From positions 1 to 21,617 of the IMG/VR virus record IMGVR_UViG_3300007539_000268: DNA of 21,617 nt. The stretch is one strand, 5' to 3'. This stretch comes from a virus. Made by a program: the position numbers and the translations under genes. Under the pieces are notes generated by a model, which saw nothing but the letters and a program-made list of their open reading frames with translations, did no database searches and was not told the origin of the DNA. Below, piece after piece: positions 1 to 6,358 of the stretch (position 1 is the first letter of the stretch; each line of letters opens with the position of its first letter).

Positions 1-1
1 A

Positions 2-400
2 AAGACTACACAGATTCTTTGTTCACCAGCAGTTCATGAGTTTGCTATCAATCGTTGGTTCCCAGATCAAATTGTAAGAAATGGTGTCATCTCTTGTTTA
101 GTTCCTTATGCACCTCCTGGTGCCAGACTTCTTGCAAATGTAGAAGAACATGTTGGTGCTTTTGTTGATGTACATGGATACTTTCCTAAGTTAGTTCTCT
201 TAGAAAACCATGGCATTATTACAGCATCACCCTACCAGAAAGATTGTGCTGCTGCTACTCTAATGTGTGAGAAGTCTGCAGAGATTTTTATTGGCGCTAA
301 ACTTCTTGGTGGAGTAAATTTCTTACCAGAGGAGGAGATTGAACACTTGGAAAATTGCCCTGGTGAAATGTATCGCAGACATATGTATTTCGTTAAGTAG
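2..400 (+). CDS. Class II aldolase/adducin-family protein, C-terminal part (5' end outside window)
   Basis: Open from base 2 to TAG at 398-400, giving 133 residues. The family contains zinc-dependent sugar-phosphate aldolases and epimerases such as fuculose-1-phosphate aldolase (FucA) and ribulose-5-phosphate 4-epimerase. What is seen: a SPAVHEFA stretch near residue 8, a LVPYAPPGA segment (about 33-41), and LLENHG (about 66-71), whose His matches the third zinc ligand of the family, followed by a helix that usually closes the domain. In FucA the residues just before PAVH are HNH, which supplies two zinc ligands; here they read LCS, so this copy may not bind metal in the usual way. It overlaps the 3' end of the minus-strand methyltransferase by 8 bases, tail to tail. 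Such aldolases occur as auxiliary metabolic genes in cyanophages. Family placement is fairly firm; catalytic activity is uncertain. Confidence 0.7.
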   Translation, partial: KTTQILCSPAVHEFAINRWFPDQIVRNGVISCLVPYAPPGARLLANVEEHVGAFVDVHGYFPKLVLLENHGIITASPYQKDCAAATLMCEKSAEIFIGAKLLGGVNFLPEEEIEHLENCPGEMYRRHMYFVK

Positions 401-914
401 TTCTGCACCATTCTGCGTAAATTCTATGATTACTGTCCCACCTTAGATCTACGCACTCAAATCCAAATTGTTTTGAAAACTCTTTGTGATGTTCAAATGT
501 CCATGGGAAAAAATCTATTTGTTTACAGTCTTTGTGTCTATGATCTTTTCTGCCTGGATTGGATCTCCAGTATATTCGTGCATCTGGTTTCAGTAGGTTT
601 ACTACACAACTTATTTCTGATATAATTTTATCGTGTGATCCGAAGTTTAAACTTCCTAGACAGAAAGCAACATCAAACTTCTGTTCAGTTTTAAATTCTT
701 CTATTGTTACTTTGTAATCTGCTTCATCATATGCAGGATCTATACCGATCAAGTTCTTTATTTTTCCTTTAAATGGATTTGGTCCACAACCTACATCCAA
801 AACCCATTCATCATCACAAATATTATCAATTAAGTTCCAACCACAATAAAAATATTGTGATAGGTTACTCTTCCATTTGTGTGCAAAGTACTCATTCAAT
901 TGTTCTTGATTCAT
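393..914 (-). CDS. SAM-dependent class I methyltransferase
   Basis: 173 residues when started at the ATG on 914-912 (MNQEQLNEYF...). Residues 38-47 (VLDVGCGPNP) are the glycine-rich motif I that binds S-adenosylmethionine. IGID near residues 57-60 supplies the acidic residue for the ribose hydroxyls, and FDVAFCLGSLN (80-90) resembles motif IV. About 170 residues is a minimal Rossmann methyltransferase with no obvious target-recognition domain, so the substrate cannot be named. A longer reading from 1019 exists but would overlap the plus-strand neighbour by over 100 bases. This is the only minus-strand gene seen in the window. It begins inside the CATG shared with the next gene's start and ends inside the aldolase gene, so it has no non-coding flank on either side. 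Confidence 0.75.
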   Translation of the reverse strand: MNQEQLNEYFAHKWKSNLSQYFYCGWNLIDNICDDEWVLDVGCGPNPFKGKIKNLIGIDPAYDEADYKVTIEEFKTEQKFDVAFCLGSLNFGSHDKIISEISCVVNLLKPDARIYWRSNPGRKDHRHKDCKQIDFFPWTFEHHKEFSKQFGFECVDLRWDSNHRIYAEWCRTT

Positions 915-1491
915 GAAATTGCCTAATAGGATATTTTTTACTGGAGTTCCTGGATCCCGTTGGAGTGGTATCGCCCAGACATTAGAAAAGATGTATGGTA
1001 TGAATACCTCTGACCGCACACCTGAGCGTGAATACGATCATCATAGTTATACTGGACACAAAGGTGCATACTTTGGACCACAGATGGAGTTTGATACGAT
1101 TCTAGATGCAGATTATATTGATCAAGCATGGACTAAACCAGATGGATGCAAACTCGTGAAGAGTCATGAGTGGTCATATTATCTAGGTAACATACGCAAG
1201 TGGTTTCCTGATGATTGGATTATGATGGTATATCGCCCAGATATGTCTAGTTATGCCTGGTGGCATGAAGTAGGTGGATTCCAAATTAAGTATCCAAATT
1301 ACTCTGCCTATAAAGATAGTAACATGATGTTGTGTGAGATCATGAAACAAAATTCTTCTATCTTGGAATTCGGTAGGTTGAATAAATGTAAGTGGGAATA
1401 CTTTACTTCAGAATGGATTGAAGAAAAATTTCACCAAAAAGTTGAAGTAACTAATACATTTTCGGATATCCTTGTAACTTTGTTTAGGTGA
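913..1491 (+). CDS. P-loop protein, sulfotransferase-like
   Basis: 192 residues. The N-terminus has a beta strand followed by TGVPGSRWSG (residues 10-19), the kind of loop that binds the 5'-phosphosulfate of PAPS in sulfotransferases. A later VYRPDMSSYAWW segment resembles the region that contacts the 3'-phosphate. Members move a sulfuryl group from PAPS onto sugar or protein hydroxyls. The start ATG (913-915) overlaps the start of the opposite-strand methyltransferase (912-914), and no clear Shine-Dalgarno sequence precedes it. The next gene starts three bases after this stop codon. The protein is shorter than most full sulfotransferases (about 250-300 residues), so the acceptor-binding part may be reduced. 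Sulfotransferase is the best guess; a generic P-loop kinase-like fold is the alternative. Confidence 0.55.
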   Translation: MKLPNRIFFTGVPGSRWSGIAQTLEKMYGMNTSDRTPEREYDHHSYTGHKGAYFGPQMEFDTILDADYIDQAWTKPDGCKLVKSHEWSYYLGNIRKWFPDDWIMMVYRPDMSSYAWWHEVGGFQIKYPNYSAYKDSNMMLCEIMKQNSSILEFGRLNKCKWEYFTSEWIEEKFHQKVEVTNTFSDILVTLFR

Positions 1492-1494
1492 AAT

Positions 1495-2502
1495 ATGACT
1501 AACTATGGAATAATAGATTATAATCCAGACATTTTTAATGATGAAAAAACATGGTCAGTTGGTTGGCGTATGCCAAAAAATAATAAAATATATCAAACAA
1601 AAATAAATTCAAAAATATTGGAATCTATTCATAAGTATGGTTTCGAGACAGTACGTAAGTATCTCAGTGAAAACAGCTCAAAACAACTCGTAGATAGAGA
1701 GAAAGAAGATATTACTTTAATATCTTTTCCTTATAAATCTGGAGGACATTTTTTTGGAAATTGTTTGTCATTAAGTGATAAAGTTTTTATTCCTTCTTAT
1801 CCCACAATAGAAGATAAATGTAATTTCTTATGTTCATCCTATGATTCTGAGAAAAAATATTGGAATGATGTTAATATTTCTCATGAGTCTTTATCAAAGT
1901 CTTTTATTTTGTCTCATATTGAAGAAGATCGTAATGTAAAAACATTGTGGAATTTTTGGAGTAATTCAAATAGTGTTATATTATTCAAAAATATTTCTTT
2001 ATTTGTTGGACTTCGAAAATGTGTTGCTTCTTGGAAATCTTCCAATGGATATTACGATGTTGATGAAAATGGAAACCAGATATTATTACATAAAGTTTTA
2101 AAATTAAGTGAAAGTGATGTAGTAAATTTGCAATGGAAGAGATCAGCGAGAAATACTAGGGAAATTAATTTACATAATATCTTAAACGAAAGTAAAATTA
2201 ATATAACCAATTATTATAAGTTGTCTTCAAAAGTTAGGAATAATTTGAAGACGATATTTAGTGATAAGAAATCTAATTTGCCTCAAGTTTATTCTTATTG
2301 TAAATTGAGTACTAAGAAACAAGTATACTTTTGGGATGTTAATTGGTATCTAGATGAACAAGAATTTCTTTCTAATATGAAAAGTTTTTATGTTGCTCTA
2401 GACCTAGGTGACTTTGATGAAGAGTCCACTAAAAAATGTTATAGGTCCTGGATGAAAGCTTTATATCGATGTACTTACAATATTTTAAAAGAACATAAAT
2501 AA
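1495..2502 (+). CDS. Hypothetical protein with a P-loop-like motif (possible sulfotransferase relative)
   Basis: 335 residues and very AT-rich (16 of 60 bases are G/C at 2041-2100). Residues 77-88 (SFPYKSGGHFFG) resemble the SFPRSGxxxL phosphosulfate loop of sulfotransferases, but with Tyr-Lys-Ser in place of the usual Arg-Ser pair. VILFKNISLFVGLRKC further on has the look of a core strand followed by an Arg-containing helix. The first 70 residues are Lys/Asn-rich without a recognised domain. It lies directly behind the sulfotransferase-like gene and is followed by a likely late promoter box that overlaps its stop codon. I do not recognise a specific family; the sulfotransferase link rests on the short motif and the neighbourhood only. 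Confidence 0.45.
   Translation: MTNYGIIDYNPDIFNDEKTWSVGWRMPKNNKIYQTKINSKILESIHKYGFETVRKYLSENSSKQLVDREKEDITLISFPYKSGGHFFGNCLSLSDKVFIPSYPTIEDKCNFLCSSYDSEKKYWNDVNISHESLSKSFILSHIEEDRNVKTLWNFWSNSNSVILFKNISLFVGLRKCVASWKSSNGYYDVDENGNQILLHKVLKLSESDVVNLQWKRSARNTREINLHNILNESKINITNYYKLSSKVRNNLKTIFSDKKSNLPQVYSYCKLSTKKQVYFWDVNWYLDEQEFLSNMKSFYVALDLGDFDEESTKKCYRSWMKALYRCTYNILKEHK
2494..2501 (+). promoter_or_regulatory. T4-type late promoter box CATAAATA
   Basis: CATAAATA matches seven of eight positions of the T4 late consensus TATAAATA, read by the gp55 sigma/gp33/gp45 system in T4-like phages. It sits 34 bases before the chosen start of the ferritin-like gene and overlaps the TAA stop (2500-2502) of the preceding gene. 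The distance to the start codon fits late promoters seen elsewhere in the window. Confidence 0.5.
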
Positions 2503-2534
2503 CTAAACCATTATACAAATAGGTGATGAGTAGC

Positions 2535-3200
2535 ATGTTAACTGGAAAAGAATTCGTATCTAAAATTAGAGAGGGCAACACAGAACTCTTTGCCCAGTCC
2601 CGTGAAAATGTTCGTCGTTTCTTCGCTTCTAACCCAAGCAAGGAGCATATGGTAGAACACTTTCGTGGACGTATGGTTAATGAAGCATCGAACATGAAAG
2701 CAATCTCTGCAGAGATCGCTGCTGCTCCTGCATCCATGGATGTAACCGAGTTGGAACTTCTCACCAAACAAGCACAAGACGAAGCAAAACACTTCCGTAT
2801 GGTTAAGGAAGTAATTGAACACATCTCTGGTGAAGAACTAGATGTTGCTGCTGCATTTGCTGCAGAAGAGGCTGCACCTCAGGCTAAGGGTGCCACCCTC
2901 CTAGACAAGTATGAGGCATCTTCTGACCCTGCTGCCCTTGCTGCGTACCAACTCGTCGCAGAGGGTCGTGCAGAGGCGGTATGGCATGAAATGGCTGAGT
3001 GTGTTGAAGATGAGTTCATCTCTTCACGTTATGCCGCAATCGCTAAGGACGAAGGTTTCCACTCCAATATTGGTGCTTGGAAACTAGAGAAACTAGTAGA
3101 AGGTGCTGCAGACGTTCAGGAACGCATTCTTGCAATGGTAGAACAAATGCGTGTGGATCTTCTTGAGATCAGCAACAAGAACACTGCTATCGCTGTCTGA
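2535..3200 (+). CDS. Ferritin-like di-iron protein
   Basis: 221 residues from the ATG at 2535. This start has AGGTGA (2521-2526) eight bases ahead, whereas the earlier GTG (2523) and ATG (2526) overlap that Shine-Dalgarno sequence. The protein is almost wholly helical with two ExxH motifs, E83-x-x-H86 (DEAKHF) and E173-x-x-H176 (DEGFH). Candidate partner glutamates are E50 and E143/E146. This is the ligand pattern of the ferritin-like four-helix di-iron bundle, shared by ferritins, PaaA/PaaC-type oxygenases and MiaE. An Ala/Glu-rich linker (about 100-120) joins the helix pairs. The codons are much richer in G/C than the flanks (34 of 60 bases at 2881-2940), suggesting high expression or a separate origin. 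It could store iron, detoxify oxygen or hydroxylate a substrate; the sequence does not decide. Confidence 0.75.
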   Translation: MLTGKEFVSKIREGNTELFAQSRENVRRFFASNPSKEHMVEHFRGRMVNEASNMKAISAEIAAAPASMDVTELELLTKQAQDEAKHFRMVKEVIEHISGEELDVAAAFAAEEAAPQAKGATLLDKYEASSDPAALAAYQLVAEGRAEAVWHEMAECVEDEFISSRYAAIAKDEGFHSNIGAWKLEKLVEGAADVQERILAMVEQMRVDLLEISNKNTAIAV

Positions 3201-3218
3201 TCTGAATTTATTTTTGTA

Positions 3219-3839
3219 ATGAAAAACATGGTTATACTTACCGGTCCGCAAGGATCCGGTAATCATCTTTGGTCTAAGATATTTTCTCTACACCCAGAAG
3301 TATTCGGGTGGAAAACTCTTCTTGATAATTACTGGGAAGCTCATAGATTCGCAGAACCATTCTGCGAACACTGGAAGGATCCTTCAAAACTAAAAGATTT
3401 TGATTGGTCTACCCACGAGTATTTCTTTACTAGTATTAGTGTTCCTCTTGGTATTCAAGAGAAGAAATGGGAACCAAATATCATGTTATTCGCCAACGAA
3501 GTGGAGAAACTTGGCATTAAAACGCAAATATTGGTGATTGGTAGAGATCAAAATATTCTTAGACATCAACAAGATCGTCTTAGGAGGGAGAGTACTTTGC
3601 CTCTATTCATGAAACAACTTTTTCAGTTTCGTGATCCAATCTTCTTAAGTTATGAGTTGTTGTACCTCTACAAGAGACACTACTTGCAGAGTTTGAATGT
3701 TGGTATTCCTATTGCTTGGTGGGATTCTCGGGTAGATGAGATCTTAGAGAGTGATCCTAATGATAAGTATATCCATCGCGTTGATGAATACTTTTTGGAT
3801 AACTGCAACAAGACGGGTAAACCTCTTAAATCTATATGA
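3219..3839 (+). CDS. P-loop protein, sulfotransferase-like (copy 1 of a tandem pair)
   Basis: 206 residues starting with a strand and GPQGSGNH (residues 9-16), a nucleotide or PAPS phosphate loop. GWKTLLDNYW (about 30-39) and the GRDQNILRHQQDRLRRE-like segment are shared with the next gene, so the two are paralogs. The conserved Arg-Asp-Gln-Asn stretch lies where sulfotransferases bind the 3'-phosphate of PAPS. The start at 3219 is preferred over 3228 because the paralog begins in the same way (MKKLVIITGPQGSGNH). No strong Shine-Dalgarno sequence is visible. The stop overlaps the next ATG (ATGA at 3836-3839). The enzyme class is an inference from the loop; a small P-loop kinase is an alternative. 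Confidence 0.55.
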   Translation: MKNMVILTGPQGSGNHLWSKIFSLHPEVFGWKTLLDNYWEAHRFAEPFCEHWKDPSKLKDFDWSTHEYFFTSISVPLGIQEKKWEPNIMLFANEVEKLGIKTQILVIGRDQNILRHQQDRLRRESTLPLFMKQLFQFRDPIFLSYELLYLYKRHYLQSLNVGIPIAWWDSRVDEILESDPNDKYIHRVDEYFLDNCNKTGKPLKSI

Positions 3840-4483
3840 AAAAACTTGTAATCATTACTGGTCCACAAGGATCTGGAAATCATTTCTTCAGTAGAGTATT
3901 CAGCACTCATCCTAAAGTTGGTGGGTGGAAGAGTCTTTTAGATAAGTATTGGGTTCCTAGTGATGAAGAATACTTTGCTAAGTACTGGGTAAATCCTGAA
4001 GAATTATCCGAGAAAGACTTTGAAAGTTATGATTACTGGTTGGCAAATGTAAGTTGCCCATTCTTCTATGATGGAGTAAGATATATTCCAAAGATCAGAG
4101 AGTTTGCAGAGAAGGCTCAATCTTTGGGGATTGAAGTTCAGATCTGTATTATTGTACGGGATCAAAACATTAACTCGGAACAACAAAAGAGAGTTCGTGG
4201 TGAAGTAACTCTACCAGTTGCAATGCACTACTATCAGAATGAGATCATTGGGAATGGATTCAAAGTCCACTTCTTAGACAATGAAGCTTTCTTTTTACAC
4301 AAAAACTATTACTTGAAGTGGGTCAGTCAACTTCTAGATTTCCCCGTTGATTATGATAATCCTGATGTCTTTAAGTTTATCACTGAAGATCCCAATAAGA
4401 AGTACGTTAAATACGTAGATAAGTATTGGTTAGATGATGAGGTTTGGTATGGAATTCAATCAAAAGACCAACGAAACGTATGA
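3836..4483 (+). CDS. P-loop protein, sulfotransferase-like (copy 2 of a tandem pair)
   Basis: 215 residues and a clear paralog of the preceding gene: GPQGSGNHF at residues 9-17, then GWKSLLDKYW, VRDQNINSEQQKRVRGE and a closing KYVDKYWLDD that matches HRVDEYFLDN of copy 1. Conservation of the loop and the RDQN region argues that both copies remain functional. The start codon is within ATGA at the end of copy 1, which points to translational coupling. The 3' end overlaps the following 2OG oxygenase gene by 35 bases, so sulfotransferase-like and oxygenase proteins are probably made from one message. The substrate is unknown. Confidence 0.55.
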   Translation: MKKLVIITGPQGSGNHFFSRVFSTHPKVGGWKSLLDKYWVPSDEEYFAKYWVNPEELSEKDFESYDYWLANVSCPFFYDGVRYIPKIREFAEKAQSLGIEVQICIIVRDQNINSEQQKRVRGEVTLPVAMHYYQNEIIGNGFKVHFLDNEAFFLHKNYYLKWVSQLLDFPVDYDNPDVFKFITEDPNKKYVKYVDKYWLDDEVWYGIQSKDQRNV

Positions 4484-5186
4484 AGTTACTGATATTTTTC
4501 CTTTAGCTTTTTATAAGGGGAAAGTCAGTTGTCATGATAAATTTAAAGAGTTATATTTTGATGATGTCAAACATTATAATACAAATTGTATTAAGAAAAA
4601 AAATCCATTAATTTCTCTTCACACCGAAGAAAAATACACAATGTTGTTTGATTCATTGAAAGAGAATTTGAATCAATACATGTCAGTTTTAGGAGTTGAT
4701 TTTACAAAGTTATCGTACCATGTTGTTAAATGCTGGGCAGATTATAAATCACCAGATTCTGAAGAAGTTTTTGATGTAAATGAAAACAGATACGATCTTC
4801 ACGTTCCAGATGCGGTTCATCCGCATTGGCACAATCACTCCGAATTAGTATTTGTATATTATGTTAGCGCAAATGAAACTTCAGATAAATTTGGTTTAGA
4901 AAATTGTGTCGGGAATCAAAATGACCCTGACGCTGTATTGGAACTTGCTAGAGCTAACAATATTATGACAGAGTGGAACAAATACAATACTAAGTATCAT
5001 TTCCATCAACCTGAAGAGGGTGAAGTCATTATAGTGCCCAGTAAATTTTATCATTTTACTAGGAGAACTGTTAGGAGAGTGGGTGAAAGACTTGCAATTG
5101 GTGGGGATGTCCGATTAACTTCTAATCGTAATGGAGCAATGCAATTGCAATTAGCTCCACATCCATCTGAGTGGAGAGAATTATGA
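4449..5186 (+). CDS. Putative 2OG-Fe(II) oxygenase (2OG-FeII_Oxy_5-like)
   Basis: 245 residues. The ATG at 4449 was chosen because GAGG (4439-4442) sits six bases before it; ATGs at 4434 and 4437 lie in or before that site. HPHWHNH (residues 124-130) gives the paired histidines for iron. Next come a VYYVSA strand, a GEVIIVPSKFYHF segment with the distal His near residue 202, and a GERLAIGGDV strand whose Arg (about 214) could bind 2-oxoglutarate. This order matches the jelly-roll oxygenases of the 2OG-FeII_Oxy_5 family, common in cyanophages. It overlaps the P-loop gene by 35 bases. The hydroxylated substrate is unknown. Fold confidence is good; activity is inferred from the intact ligands. 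Confidence 0.75.
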   Translation: MEFNQKTNETYEVTDIFPLAFYKGKVSCHDKFKELYFDDVKHYNTNCIKKKNPLISLHTEEKYTMLFDSLKENLNQYMSVLGVDFTKLSYHVVKCWADYKSPDSEEVFDVNENRYDLHVPDAVHPHWHNHSELVFVYYVSANETSDKFGLENCVGNQNDPDAVLELARANNIMTEWNKYNTKYHFHQPEEGEVIIVPSKFYHFTRRTVRRVGERLAIGGDVRLTSNRNGAMQLQLAPHPSEWREL

Positions 5187-5476
5187 AATTTTTGTATATA
5201 ATTGATTACTGGGTTCCAGAATACACTGGCGTCATAAATCTCATAGCATCATCAGACAAAGAAGCGTTTCAAATAATTTCTACCAAAAAGATTATAGATC
5301 ATGTGGGTGAATACTATACAGAAATTAAAAGTGATTATGAATATAATGACACGTATAAAATACCTGTATGTAGAAATATTCTAAAAGCCCAAAGATTTCC
5401 ACTTATACCAAGTAGTCCAGGATTTAAAGACTTTTATTCTGGTATTGTGTATTTTGTTTCAGTTAAAAACTGTTGA
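5183..5476 (+). CDS. Small conserved-type hypothetical protein
   Basis: 97 residues from the ATG at 5183, which overlaps the previous stop (ATGA) and has GGAGAG just upstream; the alternative ATG at 5171 lies before that site. The sequence opens with MKFLYIIDYWVPEY and has mixed polar and aromatic residues with no motif I recognise. No signal peptide or membrane segment is convincing. Its stop codon TGA (5474-5476) forms part of the -35 element of the following promoter, so it probably ends a transcription unit that starts upstream. Confidence 0.6.
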   Translation: MKFLYIIDYWVPEYTGVINLIASSDKEAFQIISTKKIIDHVGEYYTEIKSDYEYNDTYKIPVCRNILKAQRFPLIPSSPGFKDFYSGIVYFVSVKNC

Positions 5477-5501
5477 CAAAATGTATAATATATACTAAAA
5501 T
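5473..5501 (+). promoter_or_regulatory. Host-type sigma-70 promoter
   Basis: TTGACA (5473-5478) is a perfect -35 hexamer. A 17-base spacer leads to TAAAAT (5496-5501), five of six with the -10 consensus. The start codon of the next gene is at 5523, leaving a leader of about 15 bases. Such promoters are used by the host RNA polymerase early in infection by T4-like phages. The upstream gene's TGA stop is inside the -35 element. Confidence 0.65.
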
Positions 5502-5522
5502 TCAACAGTAAAATATAAAATT

Positions 5523-5714
5523 ATGTCAGAAAAATTACCATTAGATAAACTTTATATCTCTGATGATAAATTGAGAAGTTTGTGGAAATACGCAGTAAAT
5601 CTTTCCCTAGGACCTGACAATGAGTTTCCCGCATATAAACTTTATTATATTCTTTTGAAAAAAGAAATTGCTGAAAAACATTTAAGATCAAAAATTACAA
5701 AGGAGGAATCTTAA
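5523..5714 (+). CDS. Small hypothetical protein
   Basis: 63 residues (MSEKLPLDKLYISDDK...), basic, probably helical, with no recognisable domain. It is the first gene behind the strong host-type promoter, so it is probably expressed early. No Shine-Dalgarno sequence is evident in its short AT-only leader. AGGAGG near its own 3' end (5701-5706) serves the next gene. Its position and size are typical of the tiny early genes of cyanomyoviruses; function unknown. Confidence 0.6.
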   Translation: MSEKLPLDKLYISDDKLRSLWKYAVNLSLGPDNEFPAYKLYYILLKKEIAEKHLRSKITKEES

Positions 5715-5715
5715 A

Positions 5716-5868
5716 ATGACAAAAAGAACTTATACGATAGAAAAAAAAGATCCAACACATAATCAGGTATGGGAATGGGATGAAACTCCAGAACTTATTC
5801 GACTCATTGAAAAACTACACACAACAGACTACACATCCGGCACTGGACCCGACGACTCCGTGGCATGA
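5716..5868 (+). CDS. Tiny conserved-type hypothetical protein
   Basis: 50 residues, MTKRTYTIEKKDP... ending GPDDSVA. A perfect AGGAGG (5701-5706) lies nine bases before the ATG, the clearest ribosome binding site of this region and strong support for a gene this short. The start WEWDETPEL looks like a phage early protein I have the impression of seeing in other cyanophages, but no function is known. Its last 89 bases are also read in the +1 frame by the next gene (5780-5980), so either the two overlap heavily or the second begins later at a non-ATG codon. Confidence 0.65.
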   Translation: MTKRTYTIEKKDPTHNQVWEWDETPELIRLIEKLHTTDYTSGTGPDDSVA

Positions 5869-5980
5869 TTGGATATGTTATTGTGAAATCTGCGAAAGTC
5901 TAGGTCCTATTCCGGGACAACCCTCCCTCCGTAGATTTATGGCTTATAGAAATTACTTGAAGTCGGTGAATGTACTATGA
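5780..5980 (+). CDS. Small hypothetical protein with CYCEIC cysteine cluster
   Basis: 66 residues if read from the ATG at 5780. The last two thirds (DPTTPWHDWICYCEICES onward) look like real protein with a three-cysteine cluster and an RRFMAYRNYL helix. The first 29 residues overlap the 50-residue gene in another frame, and no Shine-Dalgarno sequence precedes 5780, so the true start is uncertain; no ATG is available between 5783 and the conserved-looking part. It ends in ATGA, coupling it to the next gene. The cysteines might bind a metal. Function unknown. Confidence 0.5.
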   Translation: MKLQNLFDSLKNYTQQTTHPALDPTTPWHDWICYCEICESLGPIPGQPSLRRFMAYRNYLKSVNVL

Positions 5981-6186
5981 AACAAAATCCTTATTGGTTT
6001 TTTCAAAAGTGGGGAATACAAGAACCATCTCCACTTGAAGTTTTGGAGAAAAAAATTCAAGAACTCGAAGATCGTGTAAGTGTTCTTGAGGAAGAAAATG
6101 TAGGACAATCTAATGCACTCTATGAATGTTGGAACTCATTAGATGCTCGCATAGATATTCTAGCGGAGAATAAGACCGATGTATGA
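5977..6186 (+). CDS. Small coiled-coil hypothetical protein
   Basis: 69 residues. Residues about 20-41 (LEVLEKKIQELEDRVSVLEE) show heptad spacing of leucine/isoleucine/valine and predict a short coiled coil. The start overlaps the preceding stop (ATGA) and the stop is overlapped by the following ATG at 6179, so all three genes are probably co-translated. The aromatic N-terminus (NPYWFFQKWG) may be a docking segment. A dimeric adaptor is a reasonable guess, but no function can be assigned. Confidence 0.6.
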   Translation: MKQNPYWFFQKWGIQEPSPLEVLEKKIQELEDRVSVLEEENVGQSNALYECWNSLDARIDILAENKTDV

Positions 6187-6358
6187 AGACTTGGATTGTT
6201 TTGAGACTGCTCTAAAACACTTTGGTACAAGAGTTGATGTAATCATTGCTATGGAAATGGCAGATAAGATTGACAGTGAGACTGCCTATCAAAACATTAA
6301 ACTGGAACTTAAAGAACTGAAGAGGGTTCGTAAGACTTGGAAACAGAATAGAGAATGA
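6179..6358 (+). CDS. Tiny conserved-type cyanophage protein
   Basis: 59 residues, MYEDLDCFETALKHFG... ending KTWKQNRE. It begins within the 3' end of the coiled-coil gene and finishes with ATGA, the A of the next start. The sequence is helical with an acidic N-terminal half and a basic C-terminal half (LKELKRVRKTWK). From memory, close relatives of this short protein are widespread in T4-like cyanophages, but their role is unknown. It is short, but tight packing between coupled neighbours and the good coding character support it. Confidence 0.65.
   Translation: MYEDLDCFETALKHFGTRVDVIIAMEMADKIDSETAYQNIKLELKELKRVRKTWKQNRE

Noticed and set aside
2429-2824. Minus-strand open frames opposite the ferritin-like gene
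   Set aside because: They are antisense shadows of a clear plus-strand gene with strong codon bias; Cys/Ser-rich products with no domain.
5484-5489. TATAAT directly behind the TTGACA at 5473
   Set aside because: The spacing is only 5 bases. The TAAAAT at 5496 gives the proper 17-base spacer.
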